This document shows positions 1 to 11,100 of a stretch of 64,000 nt of DNA, one piece after another. The position numbers were made by a program, and so were the translations under genes. The stretch spans positions 1,178,001 to 1,242,000 of the forward strand of contig VWND01000005.1 in NCBI GenBank assembly GCA_009599575.1, given 5' to 3'. The stretch's first letter is position 1; each line of letters starts with the position of its first letter. A model generated the notes under the pieces. The model searched no databases, was not told the DNA's origin, and saw only the letters and a program-made list of their open reading frames with translations. The stretch comes from Blumeriella jaapii. Its lineage: Eukaryota > Ascomycota > Leotiomycetes > Helotiales > Drepanopezizaceae.

Positions 1-431
1 ATAAAGCCGAGATTAATTGCATAAACCAGAAAACAGCCGAAGCTAATAATGTCCCGATTATCACCGATAAACGAATAATTTACATTACCGTTAATAAAAA
101 TACGATTAAATTTAATAGAATTGTACGAAATATAAAAGTCGACGTTAAAAGTATTATTATTTATGGAGACTTTTTGGTAATAAAAAAATGCTTTTACTTT
201 ATTATTTTTGAAATGCTCTGAATTTTGGAAAGTTTCGTTAGCTTTAAATACATCGAAAACGGTCAGATAAAAGTCTTTTTCTGAAACTGAAACCGATTTT
301 TTTAAGGTTAAATTACCGTCGCCGGCGACAAGGTTTTTTTAGTCGACGTTTTATCGAGAAACGAATAGCCGGCTCTGGTTTTAAAACAAACGCTAAGCTG
401 CAATAAAACCTGGAAAATACTCAGCTAAAAG

Positions 432-466
432 CATTCGCGTCATCAATCGAAATAGCATCGCGAATA
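432..466. repeat. 35-bp hairpin, site 1 of gypsy-1 S
   Basis: CATTCGCG at the left and CGCGAATA at the right form an inverted repeat around a short loop. The equivalent unit recurs at 9758-9792 (R) and 53674-53708 (T). It is the first of four such units per element. Confidence 0.6.
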
Positions 467-2376
467 AAATTAGCCAATATTAATATTTTTAGCTATTAAT
501 TCGGAAATGAAAGTTCCGAAGATTTCGTTTTCGTATTAAACAAACCCGACCTATATATTTTACCTTTTTGTATTAATATTAACACTTTTTACAAACGCAA
601 AGTTAATAAAATACGATTTGTAAATTTTAGCGAATCCGGTGGAAATATCTCCGGAAAAATAAACGATTGGTTTGAAAAAAATAAAACAATAAAACCACTT
701 TAATTAATTATTAGCGAATTCGAAAAACTTATCACCGGCCGATTTTCCAGCTTATTATTTGACAGCCGATTTACAAAAAAACGATTTGATAATTTAGCAA
801 TCGAAACCCAATTTTTACTAAAAAAAAAAAAGGTTTTGTACGAAGTTCTACGCAACCGAAAAAAAGCTATGGCCTTCGATTTTATCGAAATAGGCCAATT
901 CAGCTTTAACGTTACGCTTTATATCGATATCAAAACCGTGTTTTACGAAGCCTGGCAAAAAAAAACTTTTTCAATTTTTAAAGTTTTCCAAAATAAAATA
1001 ATCGAAATACTAAAAAAACGAATTAAGCAAGAAATTTTCGAATTCTGCCACGGCCTATATAAAAACAAATGGTTTATCGTTGCGAAAAAAAAAAAAAGCA
1101 TTTACAAACTTATTATCGCAATCGTCGAAATAAACAAAATAACGATACGAAACGCCAACGTGCCATTCAACGTCGATTAATTTTCAAACGAATTCGCAAA
1201 ACTAACGATCGCTTCCCTTTTCGATCTGTTTTCCGGCTACGATTATTTAATATTTAACCCACGATCTCGAAACATAACGGCAATCCAAACTCTAATCGGC
1301 CTGCTGCGTATAACGAAAATACCTATAAAAACTATTAATTCGGTCGCTTAATTCGTGAAAATCGTATACAAAATCCTTATGATTTGCATTTCTGATATTG
1401 CTTTTCTTTACGTTAACGACGTCGGAGTGAAAAGCTTCAGATTATATTATAATAATAAAAAGATTTTTCCTGAAGTTCGACGCTATATAATAGAATATAT
1501 TTAAAATATCGATAAAATCATAATCTGTTTCGAAAAAGCCAAGATTATTATTGGTCCTCGATCAAAATTCTGCATGCCCGAAATAAATATCGTTGGCTAT
1601 ATGATTAACAGCGCTAGCCGCCACTTTTAGCGAAAGAATTAAAAAAATTTGCGAATAGGAAAAATATGAAAATATTACCGAAGCGAGAGCTTTTATCGGC
1701 GTTGTAATTTACTACCGCAATTGAATTAAGAACTTTTTTTAGAAAGCTGCATCCATTTACGCTACGATAAAAAAAAAAGTCGATTTCGTTTAAAAAAAAA
1801 AGCAGAGCAAAGTTATGGAAGTTTTCAAAAACGACCTTTTATCGGCCTTATTATTTGTGCGGATCGATTATAGCCCAAACGCAGGAAAAATCATTCTGAC
1901 TGTCGACGCCAGTATTTTCGGTTAAAAAGCTGTATTGCAACAAATCGATAAAAACAAAAAACGGCATTTTTTACGATTCGAAAGCGGCTTATAGTTTTTC
2001 GCGGAAGCACGCTACGATATTATTAAACGAAAATATCGAAGCGCTTTTAAAATAATAAAAAAAATAAAAAGCGAATTATACGGCGTATATTTTATTTTGA
2101 AAACGGACGCAAAAGTCCTTGTCGATTAACTGAACGGAAAAGTTAATAATCTATCAAAAGCGCTCGTTATTAATTAAATAGCTTGGATGCGATTTATAAA
2201 CTTTAAAATCAGGCATATCAAAAAAATAATTAATATAGCGGCAAACGGCCTTTTCAAACGAAAACGTTTTTACTTATTTGATTTCGCTAAATAAAGCGAA
2301 TAAAATATCGACGAATAAATCGCTAACGAAATCGGCTGCTTCGTTATTTGCGCTTTGAATTTCACAGAGCCAAAAC

Positions 2377-2474
2377 TATTCGCGTTGCTATCTCGGCTGG
2401 CACCGCGAGTAAAAAACACTAATTTTCGGGCCGAAAAAGCATTCGCGTCACTATCTCGGCTGGTATCGCGAATA
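2377..2474. repeat. 35-bp hairpin pair, sites 2a and 2b of gypsy-1 S
   Basis: Two 35-bp units at 2377-2411 and 2440-2474 have a CATTCGCG...GCACCGCGA(A/G)T stem (first base RIPed at 2377) and the loop TATCTCGGCTG. The 28 bases between them are unrelated to the bases after the second unit, so this is reuse of the hairpin and not a plain tandem duplication. Equivalents: 11702-11736 and 11765-11799 (R), 55621-55655 and 55683-55717 (T). Confidence 0.65.
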
Positions 2475-3965
2475 AATTTATCCGAAAACGATCGGAATAA
2501 GCCGATTAGCGACGAAAATAAACTTTTGATCGATAATTACGAAACCGAAGATTTTTATTCGATCGCATATTATTTAACCATTTTATTTAAACTATTTAGC
2601 GTGCTAAATTATTAGTTTAAATCATTCAAAAACCAAGCTTTCGATTATATTTTAGCCGATAGGAAGCTATACAAAATAAAAAATAATATACACCAAAAAC
2701 GCCTAATAGTAAATAACAAAGCTGATAAGTTTCAAGTTATAAAAAAAGCCTACGAAAAAGTGTTCCATAAGAAAGCAAAAGCTATTTATCACCGAATCAA
2801 AAACGATTTCTGATAGAAAAAATGCTTCGAAAACTGCAAAGCCTTCGTTAAAAGCTGCATTTTTTGCTAAAAACGAAAGCTTGGCCGAAAAGAAAATTTA
2901 TTATATTCGACGTAATCTTTTAGAATTTAAAAAAAGGTCAATTTCGACGTTATACGCGTACCGATCACCGACCGCGGGCATACGTGCTTCGTATTCGCTA
3001 TCGACGACTTTTTTAAATGGCCTAAAAAGCGATTTTTCCGAAACGCTATTTTCGAAATTATAGCGACTTTTCTTTAAAAAAACGTTGTATATCGATACGG
3101 TTTGTTTAGCAAATTAAACGTCGATAATAAATCCGAAAACAAAAGCGTTATCGAAACCTTTACAAAAAAATACGGCATTCAGCGCATTCAAATCTCAGCC
3201 TACAATTCGAAAAGCAACGGATTCGTTAAACGAAGCTATAAAAATATCTTTGACGAACTTTTAAAAGCCATTCGAAAAGGTTATAAGCGTTGATCGCGGA
3301 AATTCTCGGAAATGCTTTTTGCTATACGCATATATATACACGCTTCTATTGAAATAATCCTATTTTTTATTTAATACGGCAAAAACGCTCGATTGCTTTT
3401 CGAAACAAAATGGCCTGTATAAAAGCTTTATAACGTGGTTAAAATAAAAACGAAAGCTAATCTATTAGTAATAAAATTTAAGCAGTTCGATTACCGCGAT
3501 ATAAATATAAAAAAAATAATCTTAAGAAAAAAGAAATATAGGGAGGCAGCTAAAAAAATCTAAGATAAAATCAAAATTTTAAAAAAGACGCCAATCAAAA
3601 AAAAAAATCTGATTTTAATTTACGACGTTCAGCGCGCTATTAATAAATCGGCCGATATTAAGCTTAATTATAAATGGCTCGGACCCTACGAAATATACGA
3701 AGCCGAATTAAATAAAAGCTATTACAAGCTTACGAAACTCGATAAAACAAAACTAAAAAAAACGTTCGCCGCCAACCGGTTAAAGCGATTTTACAAAAAA
3801 AACCAGCAAATCTATTCCCTGGACTTTAAATCAGAAAGCGATTCCGATTTTAACGACTCCGACGACGATTCCGACCAAAGCGATTATACTTCTAAAAAAA
3901 AAAAAACCCCTGAAAAGGTTTGAAAACAGCCGAACGATAATCCCGCTGCTAAAATCATAATTTAA

Positions 3966-4486
3966 ATCGTAATTCCACTTATAACCGAAAAAAAGAAAAA
4001 TGCATACAAAATTGTTTACTAACTGTTCTACTATTTTTATTGTTTATTGTTTCCTTTTTTATTATATATTATTCTACTGTTTTTGTTTTGCTTTATTTAT
4101 ATACAATTTAATTATTTTGTTTTATATATACTGTTTATTTTTAAAACCTTTTTTTATACTGTTTAAAACATCTATTATACTTTTCTTTATTTTAATTATA
4201 CTTTTGTTTGCCAAAACAAAAGCTTTGTATATGTTTAAGCCGCACGTCTGATATATTTATACCGCTCGCATATTTTACGAAAACTATTTTTTATGCATTT
4301 TATTATTTGCTATTTTCTGTACTATTTACTTTTTTCGCTGTTTTGAACGGGTGCTTACCTAAACAGTCGTAATTTATTAGAAAAATAATATACGGATTTT
4401 CGTAACTTTTGGATACAAATATTTTACAATTTCCGTATTTTTTTTTATTTACTTTTTAATAAATATAATACACCTTTTTAATTAAC
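3966..4486 (+). other. spacer between pol and ORF3 of gypsy-1 S
   Basis: About 520 bases of T-rich sequence without a convincing frame. The hydrophobic reading frame at 4000-4251 is low-complexity T-rich translation and is not conserved as protein. A 9-bp inverted repeat CTTTTGTTT/AAACAAAAG lies near 4202-4222; in copy R it is eroded. The same spacer is present at 13286-13791 in copy R, so it belongs to the element. It could carry processing or polyadenylation signals, but nothing decisive is visible. Confidence 0.6.
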
Positions 4487-7400
4487 AAACCCATCGATAT
4501 TATATCGTTTCTTAAGCAAAGCGTTGCCAAATCTGGCAAATTTATTTTCAATCTATTTTAAAACGGAACTATTATACGCAACTTTTCCGAATTCAAATAA
4601 GCATATAATACCGCCATCCTAAATTAATAAACAGTTTTCGTAAAAACATTTATAAAGCAATTCGATATAATAATTAAAAACGTCAACGAATTTTTATTCG
4701 ATTACGAAAGCTTCGTCAAAGCTAAATTCGTTCGCAAAAACCTTAATTACGATAAATTTCTGCTGAACTACGACAACGCTTTAAAAGCTTTCGCCGAAGC
4801 AAAAAAAGCTCGAAACAATAAAAAAAAAGTAACAGACCGAGTTTTGCGCTTTTTGCTAAATCAACGAGAAAAAAATATTTAAAAATACGTCCTTAGCAAA
4901 ATCACCGGTATTATTCCATTCCGATATTTCGCTCGCTTTTTCGAAATTATTACTTTTACGAAAAAAAAAGTTTAAATACTAAACGCTTATATTCTTAAAA
5001 CGCAAGCCCTAAAAACTAACAACTTAAAGGCCCGCAGATTCATAAACCTTTTTACAGCTGTTTGCAAATTAATCGACGACGTTATACAATCGCTAAAAAA
5101 AATTCTAGTCGGTTGCGAAATCTTAAATCTGATTTTTTTTTAAAGCAAAAAACTAAATATCGCCAAATACGGCATTTTTATACCGAAAAAAAAAAACGAC
5201 GCCATTCCGATATTTTAAATTTACGACGACGAAAAAAACGAAAAAGCTAATATTATTCTCGTTTAATTCGAAAAAATATACGCGATAGCAATTAATATTT
5301 TTAAAACAGCTAAAATAACTCAGCGACTTTCATTTTTAATTATCGAAAACGAATTAAAAAACGAAATCAAAAGCATAATAGCAAACAACCGCCTATTCGA
5401 ATACAAAAAGCTTATTATATTTATAAAAACGATTCCGAAAAAAATAAAAACAAAAAACGTAAAAAAGCGCGCCGACATTTTCGAAATTTCTTTTATTCGA
5501 AAAAAAAAACCATTCGCGTCGCCAAAAAAAAAGGCACCGCGAGTAAAAACAGCCGGAAATCAACGCCAAATTATAAACTTCAAGCCAATTAACAGAAAAC
5601 GCGACGATTCTATAAAATCAGACTCAAAAGACTTTAGCATCTCGAAAAAAAAAAACTCAAACGATTTTGAATTTGATTTTTCGAAATTAAATACGCAAAT
5701 ATTAAAAACGCTTGCTGCGTTTAAAAACGTCGAACCGCCAATATTCCAAATTTTGATAAAAGCATTTAAAATCTCGACTATTATACGACTCGATCGAAAA
5801 AGCTTAAAAAAAAATATCGAAATTATCGCGGAAAAAATCATACAAAAAGCATAAAATTAAATTACTTTATTTAAAACTTTCGCTTTCGACGACGAAACGA
5901 TTCAGAAGTTTTATTTCGATACTTTTACATAAAAATCAAATAAATCCGTCAGCTTTTTTCTTTTTGCTTCGAACGAAAATTAAACCAAGCTTTTTTCGGA
6001 AAATTGCAAATATAATACGTCGGAATAAATAAAAAAGACTTTTGAAAACGGTGACCCGTTTTTATTCGAATTTTTCTTCGCTAAAAAACTCCGATTTTTT
6101 AATCTCGTTTTTACGAATAACGTTAACGCTAAAAAAAACGGCAAATTCTGCTATTTTTATATACGCTGTTACGCGGCGTACTGCGATTTAATTACAAAAG
6201 AAATCGACGTTATCGGCTTTGCTAATCGATTCGCTATTATTAAAAATTCGAATTACGACGTGTTCGAATTTAATTTTAATAATTAATTTATATTTCGACA
6301 AAAAATTGCGAAAACTACCTAAGCATATGCTAAAGCTTACTTAGGCTACGCAAACTTTAAAACAAATCTTAAAGCTTTTAGCGCGATTATAAAATTCGAT
6401 TAAAACGTAGAAAAATGGAAGCAACAAGTATTTCTAAAAGCCGATTTTTTTGGTTTTTCGACCGAAAATATATTTTAAAATCTATTTAAACTAAGCTGCG
6501 AATTCGTTAATCACGTAAGGTTTTACAACGAAAAAAACAAGCCACTGCTGCATTTTATAAAAGAAAAAATAGTTATATACAAACATTATTTTCGACTGGT
6601 TAAAACCCAAGGAGCGTTTACAGCCTTTTTCGCTAATATGCTTTATAATTTTATTTAATAAGCTTTCAAAATGCATCCCGGCTTTTATCTCGCTGTTTTA
6701 ATTATTCGAAATTCCGAAAACTGCCGCTTCGTAGCTTATTCTGACGTTCCGATCGCCTTAGGCCTTGTTAATCCCGACCGTATTACAATTATAAAATTCG
6801 ATATCGCCGACTTTTAAAAAAAAAAAAAATCGAAAACTTTACCGACGCTATTTTCGATTATCACGTTCTATCTGTATTCGCGTATAATTCGAAAATAATC
6901 GAAGCTTATCTGCAATCATACCACGACGCTAAGTTAATTAAAATTATTTAAAAAGGCCCAGCTTTTTCGTATTTCAGCGCGTTTAAAGCAATGGCCTCGG
7001 CTATTTTATCGAACTACGAAACCGAAAACTACGAAGTAAAAAATAAAATAATTTTTATCAGCTTTTCGATTAAGCAAAAGGTTTTCGTCAAATTTAAAAC
7101 CCAAAAAACCGACGGCGCGATACTAATTTACTCGAACAATTATACGACGCAAAAATACAAAAACTATTTCGAAAACGACAATCCGATAAGTAATTTAATA
7201 CTGTTTATACTACGGCGAAAGCAATCATAGCATTTTCGGTAATTTCGATTGCAAACGACTATTTCCGAACCATTCCGTGGAATAGTTTTTTTTACAGGCC
7301 TCGGAGCTTTTTCAAAAGTATTCGTCGGTAAACAACCGTGGTCCGATCTATTAGTTTTACGCGAAGCAAAAGCGTTAATCGGTTTTAATCACGACGAATT

Positions 7401-7722
7401 AGTCGATTACTTTTACGATTTTAATACGAAATTTTTTAGCGTTTTTTACAAAGCGTAAAACTACGTTCAAAAGCTGAAATCTATTATTTACGCAGAAAAG
7501 TCGTGGAAAGCACCCGTCGCGGCGATATCTGATAATATTATCGACGAAAAAATTATTAAAATATTCGTAAGTTTAAACGATACTTCGATTAACATTTTAT
7601 CGAGCCATTTTTTAAAGAAGCAGAATAAATAAAATAATTCAAACGATAAGCGAAACGCTATTCCTTCGCAAAAGCCGATAGCAAAAAGGCTAAAAACGGA
7701 TTAAAAAACCGAAAAAGTATAG
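4487..7722 (+). pseudogene. gypsy-1 S third ORF (post-pol), unrecognised product
   Basis: A long degraded coding frame of roughly 1,050 codons lies between integrase and the 3' LTR. It is read by comparing copies S, R, P, Q and T. The protein reading is continuous apart from RIP stops and one shift at a homopolymer A run near 6815-6830, whose length varies between copies. The N-terminal third is helical and Lys-rich (for example NYDKFLLNYDNALKAFAEAKK near 4747-4810). The middle is acidic/basic low complexity. The C-terminal half is better conserved (KNKIIFISFSIKQKVFVKF near 7040-7095). I see no signal peptide, membrane anchor or envelope-like layout and do not recognise a family. The start is inferred as the first conserved frame and the end is the TAG at 7720-7722. 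Confidence 0.6.
5511..5545. repeat. 35-bp hairpin, site 3 of gypsy-1 S (in ORF3)
   Basis: Same stem as the other units with a different loop, flanked on both sides here by AAAAC. Equivalents lie at 14814-14848 (R), 20390-20424 (P) and 55932-55966 (T). Confidence 0.6.
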
Positions 7723-7850
7723 GGCTAAAAAATTCGGTTTTTAATTAATTGGTTTTTAAACCATATAAGATAAACTAAATTGCATTTATTAAAATTATGT
7801 TTTTTTTTGGTCGTAGTCAAAAACAATTACGTATATTATTTAAAACAGAA

Positions 7851-8117
7851 TATAAAACGGTAATATCTTGTATTAACGGAAGTTGGTAGTTTTAGTTATA
7901 ATCGAGGCATGGATTTTTCCGAAACTTTTTGCCATTAACTACTTTTAATAGGTATAAAAGCAAGGCACTTTTTTAGATAATACCATAAGCACGCAGTTCA
8001 ATTTATACTTTCACTTATTCTTCTTTTTCTTTTTTCAGTCTCTTCTAGAGATTCCCTAGACTATCTTACCCACCGATATATGGCCGTATCAGTCTGGTTT
8101 TCCTACCTACTTTTACA
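7851..8117 (+). repeat. gypsy-1 LTR (3' LTR of S)
   Basis: 267 bp, aligning end to end with the LTRs at 19987-20253, 22736-23002, 45500-45766 and 58278-58544. The consensus begins TGTAAAACGG (here TATAAAACGG after G-to-A) and ends CTACTTTTACA. A TATA-like TATAAAAGC near 7957 may be the retroelement promoter. The 128 bases before it (7723-7850) are non-coding 3' leader ending in a modest purine tract. The LTR is followed directly by internal gag sequence of copy R. Confidence 0.92.
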
Positions 8118-11100
8118 TTCAATAGCAATTTTTCCGTATTAGCGATCAGAATCAGCGAAACATTAATTACAATAACGATTATTAAAAGAAAAAAAAAACC
8201 AACGCGAAAACCAAAATCGCGGCTATTAAAATGGTAAAAGTAATTATTAAAACAGATTCCGTGGCCTTAAATATAAATTTTGTAATAATAAAGAAATTTA
8301 CTGCGAAAAACCTTATATTCGTTCAGAATATAAAACGTTTAATTTCTGTGTAAATAATAATGTTTATTATATTAACAAGTACGGAGCGATTTGCTTCGGA
8401 CCGACGAAAGCAGAAATAAGCTTTTTTAACAAAACTAAAAATCAAAGCTGATTAAATACTATTCGCTTAAAAATGAAAAGTACGGAATAGAACGATTGCT
8501 TAAAAAACAAAAAGAATGTAAAAACGATTTTTATTAATAAAAAAAAAAATATCTCCGAAAGCGTACTAATCAAGAAAAAAACTTTTATTTTAAACGTAAA
8601 TAAAGTTCAAATATATAAATAAAGGACAAATATATATATTGCTAATATAAATATCGCATTTGCAAATATTATAGCTGTATAATCAAGTCAGCGAATTATA
8701 AAAAAGCAAAATGCTTTTGTTTTATTCGCCAAATTAGCTGATATAAAAAAAAACGTCAGAATTAAAAGGAAAAAAGATTTTGGAATTCGAAAAAGATCCG
8801 ATGAAATTATTAAAAGAACGCTTATAATAAAAAAAATTAACGACGATATAAAAAATATCGACACCGATATCCCGGTCTAAATTATTCAAAAAATACCAGC
8901 TTTTAAGCGCTTATTATTAATGCGAAGCGAGAAATGGATCGATAAATACATCAGCCCCGAAGCCGTCGACGAAGCTATTAAAAAAATTATAAAACAGAAA
9001 ATTAAATTAAAATTCAGCGATTTATTTAGCATAAAAGAAAAATTCGACAAAGTTATTAATAAACAAATCTTTGCATTAAAAAAAAACGAAAAGATTAAAA
9101 TTACCCGAGGAAAAAACGATTTTAAATTAAAAAAAAACTAAAAAGAAATTTATAATATCGCAGTTAATTTAGCCGATAAAAAGGAATCTTCGGAAAAAAT
9201 CAGCCTTTTGGCCCTCGTTATAAAAACCTAAAAGTCAAAACGACGAAACTGCTTTTATACGGTTATAAAAGTATTAAAAATAAAAATTATACTTAAGAAA
9301 AATACGACCGCTTTCGCTTTGTTCGACAATGGAACCGAAGTTAATTGCATGGACCAGGACAGCCGAAGCTAATAATATTCCGATTATTACCGACAAACGA
9401 ATAATTTATATTATTATTAATAGGAATACGATTGAATTTAATAAAATTGTACGAAATATAAAAGTCGACGTTAAAAGTATTATTATTAATAAAAACTTTT
9501 TAATAATAAAAAAATGCTTCTATTTTATTATTTTTGAAATGCTTTGGATTCTGGAAAGTTTCGTCAGCTTTAAATACACCGAAAACGGCCAAATAAAAGC
9601 TTTTTTCTGGAATTGGAACCGATTTTTTCAAAATCAAATTACCGTCGCCGGCGACAAAGTTTCTTTAATCGACGTTTTATCGAGAAACGAATAGCCGGCT
9701 TTAGTCCCAGAACAAACGCTAAGCTGTAACAAAACCTGGAAAATATTCGGCTAAAAGCATTCACGTTATTAATCGAAATGGCACCGCGAATAAAATTAGC
9801 TAATATTAATATTTTTGGCTATTAATTCGAAAATAAAAGTTTCGAAAATTTCGTTTTCGTATTAGATAAATCCGACTTATATATTCTACCTTTTTATATT
9901 AATATTAGTATTTTTTACAAGCGCAAAACTGATAAAATACGATTCGTGAATTTTAGCGAATCCGGTGGGAATATTTCCGGAAAAATAAACGATTGGTTCG
10001 AAAAAGACGAAGCAATAAAATCATTTCAATCAGTTACTAGCGAATTCGAAAAATTTATTACCGGCCGATTTTCCAGCCTATTATTTGATAGCCGATTTAC
10101 AAAAAACGATTTAATAATTTAGCAATCGGAATCTAATTTTTGCTAAAAAAAAAAAAGGTTTTGTACGAAGTTTTACGCAACCGAAAAAAAGCTATAACCT
10201 TCGATTTCACCGAAATAGATTAATTCAGCTTTAACGTTACGCTTTATATCGATATTAAAACCGTATTTTACGAAGCCTGGCAAAAAAAAACCTTTTTAAT
10301 TTTTAAAGCTTTTTAGAATAAAATAGTCGAAATGTTAAAAAAACGAATTAAATAAAAAATTTTCGAATTTTACCACGGCCTATATAAAAACAAATGGTTT
10401 ATTATTGCGAAAAAAAAAAAAGCATTTATAAATTTATTATCGCGATCGTCGAAATAAACAAAATAACGATACGAAACGCTAACGTGCCATTTAACGTCGA
10501 TTAATTTTTAAACGAATTCGCAAAATTAACGATCGCTTTTTTTTTCGATTTATTTTCCGGCTACGACTATTTAATATTTAATTCACAATTTCGAAATATA
10601 ACGGCAATTTAAATTTTAATCGGTTTATTACGTATAACGAAAATATTTATAAAAGCTATTAATTCAGTCGCTTAATTCGTAAAAGTCGTATATAAGGTTT
10701 TTATAATTTGCATTTCCGATATTACTTTTTTTTACGTTGACGACGTTGAAATAAAAAATCTCAAATTATATTATAATAATAAAAAAATTCTTTTTAGAAT
10801 TCGACGCTATATAATAGAATATATTCAAAACATCGATAAAATTATAGTTTGCTTCGAAAAAGCCAAAGCTATTATTAGCCTTCGATTAAAATTTTGCATA
10901 TCCGAAATAAATATCGTTGGCTATATAACTGATAGCGCTGGCCGCCATTTTTAATAAAAGAAAATTGAAAAGATTTGCGAATAGAAAAAGTATAAAAATA
11001 TTACCGAAGCCAAAGCTTTTATTAGCGTTATAATTTACTATCGCAACTAAATTAAAAACTTTTTTCAAAAAGCTACATTTATTTACGCTACGATAAAAAA

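Larger units (their letters stand above)
1..3965 (+). pseudogene. gypsy-1 S pol remnant: protease (partial), RT, RNase H, integrase
   Basis: Protease fragment from base 1 to about 360. RT is clearest at 836-1500: the fragment beginning VLRNRKK is followed by KNKWFIVAKKKKS, a diverged form of the fungal gypsy block that precedes NKxTIRxAxxPxNVD. The catalytic box reads YVND at 1409-1420, so the first Asp of the YVDD seen in copies R and T has become Asn. An RNase H Asp motif (VDAS) lies near 1900. Integrase runs from about 2620 to 3800. Its block at 3190-3260 includes QISAYNSKSNGF, then VKRSY, where the catalytic Glu is Lys; copy R keeps VERSY. The C-terminal part (3670-3965) ends in a Ser/Asp-rich tail. 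Many in-frame stops replace Gln and Trp. It cannot make functional protein. Confidence 0.88.
1..8117 (+). mobile_element. gypsy-1 copy S, Ty3/gypsy LTR retrotransposon, 5' part outside window
   Basis: The window opens inside the aspartic protease region of a Ty3/gypsy element. It then reads in order: protease, reverse transcriptase, RNase H, integrase, a spacer, a long third ORF and a 267-bp LTR. The same order and sequence recur in copy R (8118-20253) and, with a deletion, in copy T (45500-58544). Every frame is broken by TAA/TAG stops where the other copies have Gln or Trp codons, as RIP would produce. The element is dead. Its 5' LTR, gag and TSD partner lie left of the window. The Ty3/gypsy assignment rests on domain order (integrase after RNase H) and on RT motifs; the exact clade is not determined. 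Confidence 0.9.

Noticed and set aside
4000..4251. Hydrophobic 83-residue frame that could be taken for a membrane protein
   Set aside because: Translation of T-rich spacer; the equivalent region in copy R has indels and no conserved peptide.
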